The notes below the pieces were generated by a model, which saw only the letters and a program-made list of their open reading frames with translations, ran no database searches and was not told the DNA's origin. DNA of 64,000 nucleotides from Pogostemon cablin (lineage: Eukaryota; Streptophyta; Magnoliopsida; Lamiales; Lamiaceae). Each line of letters starts with the position of its first letter. Position 1 is the first letter of the stretch. The stretch is taken from positions 10,994,501 to 11,058,500 of the forward strand of contig CM042972.1 in assembly GCA_023678885.1 (NCBI GenBank), given 5' to 3'. Shown one piece after another: positions 48,016-59,300 of this stretch. A program made the translations under genes and the position numbers.

Positions 48016-48580
48016 GAGGGTAATTTTGTCTCTTCAATACAAATTCGTGTATCTGACAGTGATTTCCTTTTATCTTTGTATCTCAGCATAAATATACTTA
48101 AAATTGTGTATCTTCTAGTAATAAACCTAATTTTTTATTCATTAATATATACTTATCCATATTTTTTATTTCTTAGTGTATACATTCTGAATATGGGTGC
48201 ACAATAAATTTGTCATTTTAATTTTATTTTTAAATTTATAGTGTAAAGAAAGAGACAAGAGAGGAGAAATAAAGACAAAGAATGTTAATAAAAGAGAATA
48301 AATATATTGATGATGAATGTGTTGACCGAGAGAAGAGCAAAAGAAGAACATATGCTTTTTCTAAGAGCATACGATTGGATCCAATTAAGCCAACCTTCCT
48401 ATTTGAATACCTATTGGAATCACCATAAGACTTCTCGTGCTTTCCCGGATCGATTGAAGATGTGTTTATGCTCATTTCTCTCTATTTTCCTCATTATATG
48501 GAGCTGCTTTCTCTCTTAGTTCTCCTTTTATTGATAAATATGTTTTCCTTACTAACTTAATTGAGACTAGTTGCATCAAG

Positions 48581-48670
48581 TGTTTTAAGTGAGGGAAGAT
48601 GCCCGAACGTTGTTCCTTTATATTCCTGTTTTAAGTGAGGGAAGATGCTCACGTTGTTCCTTTATGTTCC
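48581..48670. repeat. Imperfect tandem duplication of about 45 bp
   Basis: Two copies (48581, 48627) of TGTTTTAAGTGAGGGAAGAT followed by CGTTGTTCCTTTATRTTCC. Confidence 0.85.
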
Positions 48671-49058
48671 TGTATTGAACTGCACTGTAGAGCTGTGCGT
48701 TTTGTCATATTGGTCCGTTTTGATATAAAGTGTGCATTGTCTTCTTTTTTTTTGGTAAAATGACCCACACGAATTAATTATTTTCTTTTCCAAGGAAGTG
48801 ATTTTTAAAATTTCGGAAACCAAAATTTTTGGATACAAACATCATTTAAATTTGGGGGAGTGGTTGGTTGGCTGTAATGGATAGGGTTAATGAGAATGGA
48901 AATATATTGATTATCATTGTTTGTAATTGTTTGATTTGATGAGAATCAAAAATTTTTAAACATTCTCATTGATTCAATAATTATTTACTATCCTTCAAGT
49001 ACTCTTAATCTCATTGTGATTGGTTTCCTTAAAGATATTGGTTACCATTACTATTGAA

Positions 49059-49223
49059 GACATCATTATGAGCATAAAGTCCCAAGATATGGAATCCCAA
49101 AAAGAGGTTGGCCCAACTCAAATGAGATATGATAGCTTCCTTGTGGTCTAACATTTTTGCCAATACATTATCTTCATTTTGCTCCGGGTTGTAATCTCTA
49201 ATGAAAAAGATAGCTCCATGAGC
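49059..49223 (-). pseudogene. psaB: Plastid-derived psaB fragment (NUPT)
   Basis: The minus strand reads AHGAIFFIRDYNPEQNEDNV, continuing LAKMLDHKEAIISHLSWANL and FLGFHILGLYAHNDV, the photosystem I P700 apoprotein A2. Relative to the conserved protein there are R-to-K, S-to-N, T-to-I and V-to-A changes, all explainable by transitions. Only 55 of about 734 codons are present, so this is a nuclear copy of plastid DNA without function. Confidence 0.9.
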
Positions 49224-49385
49224 AGAAGACTTCCTTTAACTCGACGCAGCTCCCTTCTTTTTTGGGTGTGAAGCGGTGGCAAATCAAAATAACCAACAAG
49301 CATTAGCTCTCCCAGAAAGGGAGATGATCCAGCTGTACCTTCCAGTACGACTACCTTGTTACGACTTCACTCCAGTTACTAGTTC
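49224..49385 (-). pseudogene. rrn16: Plastid-derived 16S rRNA 3' end and rrn16-trnI spacer (NUPT)
   Basis: On the minus strand CTAGTAACTGGAGTGAAGTC, GTAACAAGGTAGTCGTACTG and GAAGGTACAGCTGGATCATC are the conserved 3' end of 16S rRNA including the anti-Shine-Dalgarno approach, followed by the plastid spacer (GAGAGCTAATGCTTGTTGG, CACACCCAAAAAAGAAGGG). Differences from the plastid form are mostly C-to-T or G-to-A, plus a small deletion near 49235. It joins directly to the psaB piece, which is far away in real plastid genomes. Confidence 0.9.
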
Positions 49386-49632
49386 GAATTAAATCGTCCC
49401 TTAATTTTTTTTATTTTGTTTTATTTTTGAAAGCCTTAATGTTTATTTCTAAAATATATTCCCTCCATTTTCTTTTAGATGATACATACATTTTCTATTT
49501 TGAATTGTCTCGTAAAAGTTTGCACATTTCCTAAAAAAAAAAAGTAAAAAGTAAAAACAATCACTCTTTCTCATACACTCATTAACCAAAAACCTATCCA
49601 TATCTAACACATAAAACATACTTTATCATTTA

Positions 49633-49852
49633 CTCCTTCCGTCCCAGAGGATATTTTTTCCATTTTGGTCATCCCACTCAAGGGGTCCTCTTTCTTTTTT
49701 TATACACATGAGACCCACACCCCCTATAATACAATTAAAATATGGGGTCCACACTCCCACTAATACAACTATCCACTATACATTAAATAATAATACTCAT
49801 TAATCTACATGCAACAAAGCAAAAGACTCTCTTTTGACGGGATAGAGGGAGT
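49633..49852 (-). mobile_element. Stowaway-like MITE
   Basis: Ends CTCCTTCCGTCCC and GGGATAGAGGGAG; interior reads in reverse orientation (CCCACTAATACAACTATCC). It appears to sit inside a partial older MITE that starts TTCCCTCCATTTTC near 49460. Confidence 0.75.
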
Positions 49853-49869
49853 GTTTATTAAAAAAACTA

Positions 49870-50121
49870 CTCCATTCGTCCCGCGTTAAGGTTTACGTTT
49901 TCCATTTTGGATTGTACCAAGTTAATGTTTACATTTATTTTTCTATCAAGTTGGGCCAACACAAAACAATTAATTATTCTATGTAGGACTCACACACAAT
50001 ACTAATACAACTACCCGCTTTACATTAAATATTATTTCTCTCACCTTACTACACATTTAAATATTATATCCTTAATTTTTGTGCAAAAAATAAACGTCAA
50101 CGTTAACACGGACGAAGGGAG
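49870..50121. mobile_element. Stowaway-like MITE upstream of VARICOSE
   Basis: Ends CTCCATTCGTCCC and GGACGAAGGGAG with TA on both sides; second-family interior. It lies about 210 bp upstream of the VARICOSE TATA box. Confidence 0.75.
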
Positions 50122-50328
50122 TATAATATCCCTAAAAATGTTATAACTTTTTTAATCTCCTTATCATTTATCCCTAAAATGTTATCACTTTCTTAATTTG
50201 GGGTGCACTCTATGAGATCGAGAGGGTGAATGTTTTAAGGATATTATTAGAGGTTACGTCATCATTTCTTGGAGTAATTCAAAGGAGGCCTACTCTGACT
50301 GCTAACTTTTTTTTGTTGTTGGAGGGTG

Positions 50329-50336
50329 TATAAAAG
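50329..50336 (+). promoter_or_regulatory. TATA box of VARICOSE
   Basis: TATAAAAG within GGAGGGTGTATAAAAGTTCC, 173 bp before the start codon. Confidence 0.65.
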
Positions 50337-50338
50337 TT

Positions 50339-50358
50339 CCCCCCCCCCCCCCCCCCCC
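50339..50358 (+). repeat. C20 homopolymer next to the VARICOSE TATA box
   Basis: Twenty consecutive C residues three bases after TATAAAAG, roughly over the expected transcription start. Confidence 0.85.
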
Positions 50359-50501
50359 AACAAAACCGACGTAGCTCTCACTTTCCACTTTCCAGTGTGT
50401 GTCCTTCCCAGTACCATCCCATTTCCCCACGAACACAACACTACTACTACTCCAACACAACTCTGCTCTCTCACAACACAACACAACTACAAACCTCTTC
50501 A

Positions 50502-53500
50502 ATGGCGAATCCCAACTCCGCCGCCGCACCTCCCTTCGATATGCAGAAATTCTTCCCTTCTCCACCGCTACCCACCAATTCTGCCCCTATTTCACAAGCC
50601 TTCCTCAATAGCCCTAATTTGGTTCCATCTCCTTTCCCACCCCCTTCCGCCACCTCCGCTGGCTACTCCTACCCTCCCTCATCGCCCTTTCAATACAATC
50701 CAGTTTACACACCCTATGCAAATGGTCCGCCAGATTTCGCTAATGCCAACCCCCATAGGTCCACGTCTTATCCTACACCCATGCTTCAACCCCAGGTGCA
50801 ACCGCCGAATTCCCAAAACCCTAATAACCATGGCGCTCGTTTGATGGCACTCTTGACGCCCTCCTCTGCCCATGAAATTCCGCCGCAGCAGCTTGTGCCT
50901 CAAATCCACCCCACTTCCTCGGGCTCCGATTTATCAGCGTCGCAGTATATCAACAACTTGCCGTCGGGAACGACGTCGCTTCAGTCCCCTGTGATGCGGA
51001 TGCCGAGCAGTAAGCTCCCCAAAGGGCGGCATTTGGTCGGAGATCGTTTGGTTTATGACATTGATGCTCGCTTACCTGGTGAGGTGCAACCTCAGCTCGA
51101 GGTTACACCCATTACTAAATATGTTTCTGATCCTGGGCTAGTCTTGGGGAGGCAAATTGCCGTGAATAAGACGTACATATGCTATGGGCTCAAGTTTGGC
51201 GCAATCCGAGTGCTCAATATCAATACTGCGTTGAGATCATTGCTCAAGGGTCTAACCCAGGTTTGTTTTATTTTAGTTCCCATGTTTGCTTTTCTGATTT
51301 TCCTTGGTCTTGAATTGTGTATTTTCCCAGAGGGTCACGGACATGGCTTTCTTTGCTGAGGATGTTCACCTTTTAGCTAGGTAGTCTCTTTGACGGTTGT
51401 TTTTTTCTAGTGTTCATCATTGCTTTGTGCTTAATGTCTTAATATACTCGGAAACAGTGCAAGTATGGATGGCCGGGTTTATGTGTGGAAGATTACAGAA
51501 GGTCCAGATGAAGAAGACAAGCCTCAAATTACTGGAAGGATCGTTGTCGCTATTCATTTTACCGGGGATGGGGAACCTGTTCATCCTAGAGTTTGTTGGC
51601 ATTGCCATAAACAAGTATAAAATCTCTTAAATAGATTTTCTGGTTTACAAGTCCTTTTCAATCTTCCCGTATTTAAATTTGGTTCACCCTGTTGTTTTTC
51701 ACACAGGAAGTTCTTGTGGTCGGAATTGGGAGACGTGTTTTGAAGATTGATGCTACAAAAATTGGAAAGGGTTCAAAGTTTTCTGCAGAGGAACCCCTTA
51801 CATGCCCTATTGAAAAATTGATTGAGGGAGTACACTTTGTCGGGAGCCATGACGGTGCTGTGACTGACTTATCTATGTGCCAATGGATGACGACCCGCTT
51901 GGTATCTGCATCAATGGATGGGACGGTTCGTCTCTTATATCCTTCTTTACTTATTACTCTCTTAAGGTTTCTTTTAGTTTAGTTCTTTCTAAGCACTGAC
52001 GGGAGCAAGTTGACGAATTCTACCATCGTTCTTTATCATCCTAATGATGCTCCATTTCCCATATTGTGATGGAAGTGGACTTATTCTGTTTTTTGAATCA
52101 ATTATGTAATGCTTGAAACTTCTTACACTTTTATCCAGTTAACATGAGTAAGTGGCCACTTTGACAAGCAAAATGACCAGAAAATTTCTTAATTTTGGGG
52201 ATAAAAATAGTACGCTTAGGCCTTTAAAAAACAGAGAAGAAATGAAGATTGTTCTCTTGGGATAGTATTAGCATGACTAACTAACCTTGGTTTTCCATTT
52301 CCTTATTATTCTATATGGTCTGACTTCTGAGAACATTACATTTATATCAATTTAATTGTACAATTACATACAAATGGAAAGAAATAATTTTCAGAAATAT
52401 GTAATGCATGAAATCTTATTTTATAAATTTGAGAGAATTTAGGGCAAAAGCCAAAAGCTCACAGTTGCACTCTTAAAATCCGCCTAGACTGCCTAGTAGT
52501 GCTTTCCAGTTACAGTGCTTTAAAGTTGAAACTTACTCTGATTGGGTGGTTTATTTAGATTTTGAATATGTCTATATCGTATTTTCTGCACATCTAAACT
52601 CAACCATTAACCAAGTATAACTAGGATGAAAAGAACTATGGCTTATCAGATATTCTATATGACCAGCAAACACATGAACAGCTTATTAGTCTTCATTCTG
52701 CTTGACTTGTGAAAAACAACGATCTAAACTGATGACTGTTGAGGGAAATTGCCAATTGTCCTTCCTCGATAGTTTAATTGCAATATTCATATAATGTTGT
52801 TCTTCAACATGAATTCGAAAAAATCATTTTGAAGTTGAGAAAAGTAAGGAACTGAGTATTTTGATTTAATCGTACTGTCATTATGAAGTTGGATCCGTAT
52901 GCTCTTGGGATTGGTCTGGTGTTTAAGATCTGTGATACTCTTAGTGTCAAGTGTGTTTGTTTTGAGCTTGCATTGATTTTGTAATGGTGATTTTGTATGC
53001 TGTGGATAGTGAAAAGTTGGTTTGTCGTGGGAACTATGCTTGGTTTAGTGGGCTGAAGTAGGGTAAAATTAATAAAGTAGATGATAATGGAAATATTAAA
53101 TAATCGAAAGTAGCATGATAGTGATTGGGTGAAGAGAGACACATGTATGAAGAGTATGTGGGAGAAGGTTTTTGAATTAAAAAAAAAATAGAGACTGATA
53201 GAGCCAAATCAAGGGGGTCAGCTGCAATCATGCTAATCACCAATCTGGTGGATTAGCAAGTGCTTATTTAGGGGAGAATAGATTTGGCAATAATTATGTT
53301 ATTTATATTAATAAGTTAGGTCTAGGATTATAAATAAGGGGTAGAGGAGAGGGGGAGCATTGTCTAGAATTATCTTTGTGTCGTCTATTGGGCAGCCTTT
53401 GGCTGACGGGATTCATCCCGGGGGAATCGTATTCTTATGTTCCTATTTATCATATTTCCTTTTTAATTTATATTATAACTTCTTTACTCTATCAAATTGG

Positions 53501-56500
53501 TCCGACCTGCCGGATAGTTAGAATGGACGCGAGTTTGGAGAATCGATTTGAGAGGATTGAGAATCGATTCGAGAGGATAGAGAAGAAGTTGGTTTTGATT
53601 GAGAGAAATGTCAGTTCACTAATTGACATAGTCTCGGAGCAAGAATCTAGGCTCAACAAATTGGACAAGATAGAGGAGATGCTCGCTTACTCCTAAAAAA
53701 CGAAGGAGCCAAAAGGAGTGGTGGGGATTCTCAACCCACGAACCTCGGAGAAACGAGCACTCAAAACCCTCTTCAAGAAGGTACCCCCGGCTGGACCATA
53801 GCCAATAATGATGTTCAACTCACGGCCGAACGCGTTGAATCACCAATTCCTGATTTAGGGATGGCTCAGTTTTCGATTAATGACCTCATTATTCCATTAG
53901 GTCGTTTTGCTTCTCCACCAACACTACATCAATCCCTACTTGGAGAGATTCGTGTGAAAGAAGTAGTGGGAGAATTACTCCAACGTGATGCGATACTACA
54001 ATTAATAAAAGATAATTCCACAGGCGCTCCACAACGCATGCAACGGGAAGCAAACAAACATCAAAAAGGGGTGAGTTTACAAGTGGGCAACAAAGTTTTT
54101 CTAATGCTACTTTTCCAGAAACATTGTCTTCATCCGCCGGAAAATTCCAATTTCCTGACTTCAGCATTGTGGACAATGCTGTTTTCAGCATGGGAGAAAT
54201 TGATAGAGCCAAATCAAGGGGGTCAGCTGCAATCATGCTAATCACCAATCTGGTGGATTAGCAAGTGCTTATTTGGGGGAGAATAGATTTGGCAATAATT
54301 ATGTTATTTCCATATTAATAAGTTAGGTCTAGGATTATAAATAAGGGGTAGAGGAGAGGGGGAGCATTGTCTAGAATTATCTTTGTGTCGTCTATTGGGC
54401 AGCCTTTGGCTGACCCGGAATCATATTCTTACGTTCCTATTTATCATATTTCCTTTTTAATTTATAATATAACTTCTTTACTCTATCAGAGACGAAGTAT
54501 AAATGTATAATAATCGGTATTACTAGATAAGATTTCGTGGATTTGGGAGTGATCTTTCAAAGCTAGTCAAAACAGACAAATTTTTGGCTTGCAAAGGTAA
54601 AGAAGGCTTTGCAAGCTTAATACAAACACAGGAATGGCATGGTCTCCTAATGTAAGTTGTAACTTCTGTAGCCACTACTTTGCCTTTTTATATCCAAAAT
54701 GACCTAGTGCTCTTTATATTTCGAGGCAGCTTCTGTTAGTTACTCCACTGCAATCTAAATACTCATTTTCTTATTTACAAAAAATTCTCATATCCAGTCT
54801 GTCATCCTGTTACAATGAATCAAAATATGTATGGCGCTCGAGCATATTTTCAAGTGATGTATATTTTGCAGCGAAATTCCATCTGACTTCCATATCTTGT
54901 AAGATATCATCCCTTGTTGGTCTATTTTCTGGAATATTCTTGTATTGTTTGTGTAGCAGAGTTACATAACTTAGTCATACATTCCCAATTTATGTTTGTA
55001 ATCATACCTTCCATTATTCCATATCTTTCTTTGTTTCCTGGATGATATTATTTACATTAACTTGGATCGTTTTTATGCTTGAAATTTAGTTTTTTTAGTG
55101 AGAGAATAACACGTTGAAATAGATGGACTTGTTGTTAATACTTCTGTTGGGCTTACATCACTTAAGTAACACTTTGGAAGCTGCTTTTAATTCCATACAT
55201 ATTTATATTATAATTTCCCAAATTTTCTTCTCTCACAGTGTCACTAGATTCTTGATGTCTCCCTTCTGACTTTTTAAGTGATCAACTTTACAACAATGAT
55301 ATCAGGATAACCTCAACTAGTGTATTGCAACTTTATAATTGATTATCTCTTTACTTTTTGTCTTTGAGGAATGAGGATGCTTCCAATTTTGGTGCTGGAT
55401 AATCAAATAATGATGCGTATTTAGCTTATTTGCTTTTGGGGGGGATCTAAAGCCACTTTCTGATTCTAATGATCATATTTTTGGATTGCCTTCTGCTTTA
55501 CAGATAAAAATCTGGGAAGATCGGAAATCACAACCTATTGCAGTTCTCCGCCCATATGATGGACAACCTGTTAATGCTGTCTCGTTTTTGGCTGCTCCTC
55601 ATCAGCCAGATCATATCATACTGATTACAGGGGTACATGCAGTAGATGTTTTTTTATATTTTACTCCATAATTTATTGTTTTAAGTTGTATTTGAATAAC
55701 TATAATTTATTTTTGGTTTGCATGCCATGATTATACTGTTGCACTGAACTTTTAAAGGTAATGTTCAGGGGCCACTTAATCGAGAAGTGAAAATCTTGGT
55801 ATCATCAAGTGAAGAAGGCTGGTTGCTTCCTAGTGATGCTGAGTCATGGCATTGCACTCAGACGTTGGAACTGAAAAGTTCAGAAGCTCAGTTGAAAGAA
55901 GCTTTCTTCAATCAGGTGATTGCCTTGTCACAGGCTGGTCTTCTTTTGTTGGCAAATGCCAAGAAGAATGCTATATATGCTGTACACTTGGATTATGGTC
56001 CTAACCCTGAGGCAACACGCATGGATTACATAGCAGAGTTTACTGTCACCATGCCAATACTCAGTTTTACGGGGACGAGTGAGTTACTGCCTCATGGTGA
56101 ACAAATTGTTCAGGTGTATTGTGTTCAGACACAGGCTATTCAGCAGTATGCTTTGGACTTGTCACAGTGTTTGCCACCACCAATGGAGAATGTCATTTGT
56201 GAGAAACCAGACTCTAGTGTTTCAGTGGATGCTGCCATTGCCGAAAAATTTGCTGATGTGGAACCATCTGTCGGTAAACAAGCGATATTCAGTTCTGCAC
56301 CCAAAGTGCATGACAGTGGCTTGGAGAGTGCCTCTACCTTAAGAATCCCTTTTAGTACTGCTTCTGCAGAGTCACCTATGGCTCAGGACTTTGTTTCCTC
56401 AAATATAGAAACCAAACTTGTTTCTTCTCCCAAGGTTTCTAATGATGCTGTAATTTTTTCTGCTTCTTCACTTTCAGTTCCTCTAAGCCCTAGGCTGCCT

Positions 56501-59261
56501 AGGATGCAATCTGGCTTAAGAAGTCCATTAACCAGTGGTGACCTTGGTACTTCCATAGATGATCATATTTCAGAGCCAAAAATTGTTGAAAATTCATTTG
56601 ACAAACAATCAGATGTGAATCATAAGAAGTTATCTGATTTTTCTTCTTTGGATGATGATAATAAGCTTTCTCATGATGAATATATGGCCCATAACCATCC
56701 AATCAATTTTAAACACCCTACCCATTTAATTACTCCTTCTGAAATATTGATGGCCAATTCTGCCTCTGAAATGAGCCAACCTAATGAGCCTAAAGATGAT
56801 GCTGAACTAAATATTCAAGATGCTGTAATTAACAACGATTCAAGGAATGTTGAGGCTGCGGTGAAGGTTGTCGGTGAAGCCCGACCAGAATTTCAGACTC
56901 TTGTGCCAGTGGAGAAGGAAAAATCGACTTTTTACTCTCAAGCATCAGACCTTGGAATTGCTATGGTTCGAGAATTTCGTGACATAACTCCTGAAACTTG
57001 TATAACTGAGGAAGCTAGGGTATTTAGTGGGACTGGTGAAACCGAATCAATTTCTCAACTGTCAGCTCCAGAAGGAGTTTATGACTCTGGAAAGGATGTT
57101 ACGGGGGAGGTCATTGATTCACCTACTCCTGCACCCTCTCAACAACCTGGACCAGCGAAAGGGAAAAAGCAGAAAGTAAGAAGTGTTCAGGGTTCAGGAT
57201 CATCTTCGCCATCAGACAGTGCATTTAACTCAAAGGATTCTTCTAATAAACCTGATGTCAGCTCTAGCACTCCTATAGAAAATGCAGTCCTGCAATTATT
57301 CCCCATGCAAGAGATGCTGAATCAGGTGATCCTTAGTAACTAGAATCGAGGTTGAGTTTTTCTGAGTGGTGCTATAAATTGTCATTCTCTTGGCCTACAA
57401 GTCTCTGTTGCATTAATCATTATATTATTCTTTTCAGTGTGGATCCTCAGATGTATTATGTGCCTATACTTGGAAGCTTGAAGTATTCTTATACAAGTTT
57501 GATACTATTTTCTTCCCTGAATTTTTTACATTAATTACTTGGGTTTAAAAAAAAAAAGATCTAATTATGTCTTTGTACATTCTTATTTTTACTATTTTCT
57601 GAATTGCCTCCCACCCCACACTAATTATGGAGAGCCATGTCTGAAAGAAATTACAGGACCTAATTCTATATACTTGAAATTATAAGTACCCAAATATAAA
57701 TATGCTGCCTCGGATTGTTTAATATTTGGGCTTCATGCGTAAAATGGATGGATTGCTATGTATTTTTTTGCAACTAGAGAGCGTAAAGTCCAACTGTCCA
57801 TGTTGCGGATGCTCTTTCTGATTTTTATACATAATTTTATTAGTGAACTGTTGCATCTTATGTTATCTTCTGTTTTTTGTTTTTTGCCTTTTCAGCTTAT
57901 ATCCATGCAAAAGGAAATGCAGAAGCAGATGGCAGTAATGGTTTCTGGCCCTGTTTCTAAAGAAGGAAAAAGGCTTGAAGCAGCCTTGGGACGGAACATG
58001 GAAAAAGCTGTAAAATCCAATGCTGGTGCCTTTTGGGCTCATTTTCAAGAAGAAAGTGCAAAACAGGATAGAGCAGCATGGGATCGTGCTCAACAATTAA
58101 CAAATATGATCAACAATTGCTTAAACAAAGACTTGCCTGCAGTTATAGATAAAACTGTCAAGCGAGAACTGACTGCTGTGGGGCAATCCATGGCTAGAAT
58201 GATTACTCCTTCTCTTGAGAAAGCAGTATCGACTTCCATTGCAGATTGCTTTCAGGTCACGTGCTGCAATTCTCTCTTTGTTTGCATGTCTGTATATTGA
58301 TTTGATTGGTTGATGGATCTTCTAAGACGTATGTATTATAAAATCAGAAAGGGGTGGGTGATAAAGCTGTAAATCAACTGGAGAAATCGGTCAACGCTAA
58401 ACTTGAAGCCACTGTAGCTAGGCAAATCCAAGCTCAATTTCAAACTTCTGGCAAGCAGGCACTTCAGGTACGAATCAAGATAACGTATGCTTTATATATT
58501 TATGTATTTACATTTTTCATTATTATTATATTTGGTGTAATGGAACAAATTTATTAATAAAATTTGGTATATATTCTCTTAATAACATTTGCTAAAAATG
58601 GGCATACGCAAAAAAAATAAATTTACAGTATGTTTGGTTCACAGTTAATATGTAGGTTAATAAAGATTCAAAATGTACATATGTGTAAGAATGAGATTTT
58701 CCTTAATTTCTCATTAGTTTCATGGGATATTATAGTCACCTTCCCCTTAGGTTACATTCCTTGGGGCTCCTTGTTTTTTATTAACGGACTTAGAAGAATA
58801 TAAGCCCTCATAGTTGCAATTCGTTTGTACTTTTAAGGTCTATTGAGTAATATTAACTCAATATGAACAAACACACTATCAAGTGTCCTCATTAATATTG
58901 TAAATGAAATGTAAGTCTGCAGGTCTTTTAAAAGAATGAAGTTTTAGAAAAATATTTCATGAATCATTAATCTAACACTAACGACCCATTCATAAATTCA
59001 GTAATACTAATTTGACTAAGGGCTGTTAACGAGAAGATTGAGCCCGAGTATCACATACTCGAGCTTGTGATACAATAGGCAACGATCTTAAAAACGAACT
59101 AGGCTCGCCTCATAAATTACTCATTTGAATCAAGCTTGAGCTCGACTCGACAGCTTTATCGAACTGTATTTTAATTAATATATTTTACATTTATTATTAC
59201 GTTAAATACTTATTATTTTAATATATTATTGTGATTAAATTTTAATAATAATAATAATAAA

Positions 59262-59300
<39 letters not shown>

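Noticed and set aside
49059..49385. Functional psaB or 16S rRNA gene
   Set aside because: Only short decayed fragments joined in an order not found in plastid genomes.
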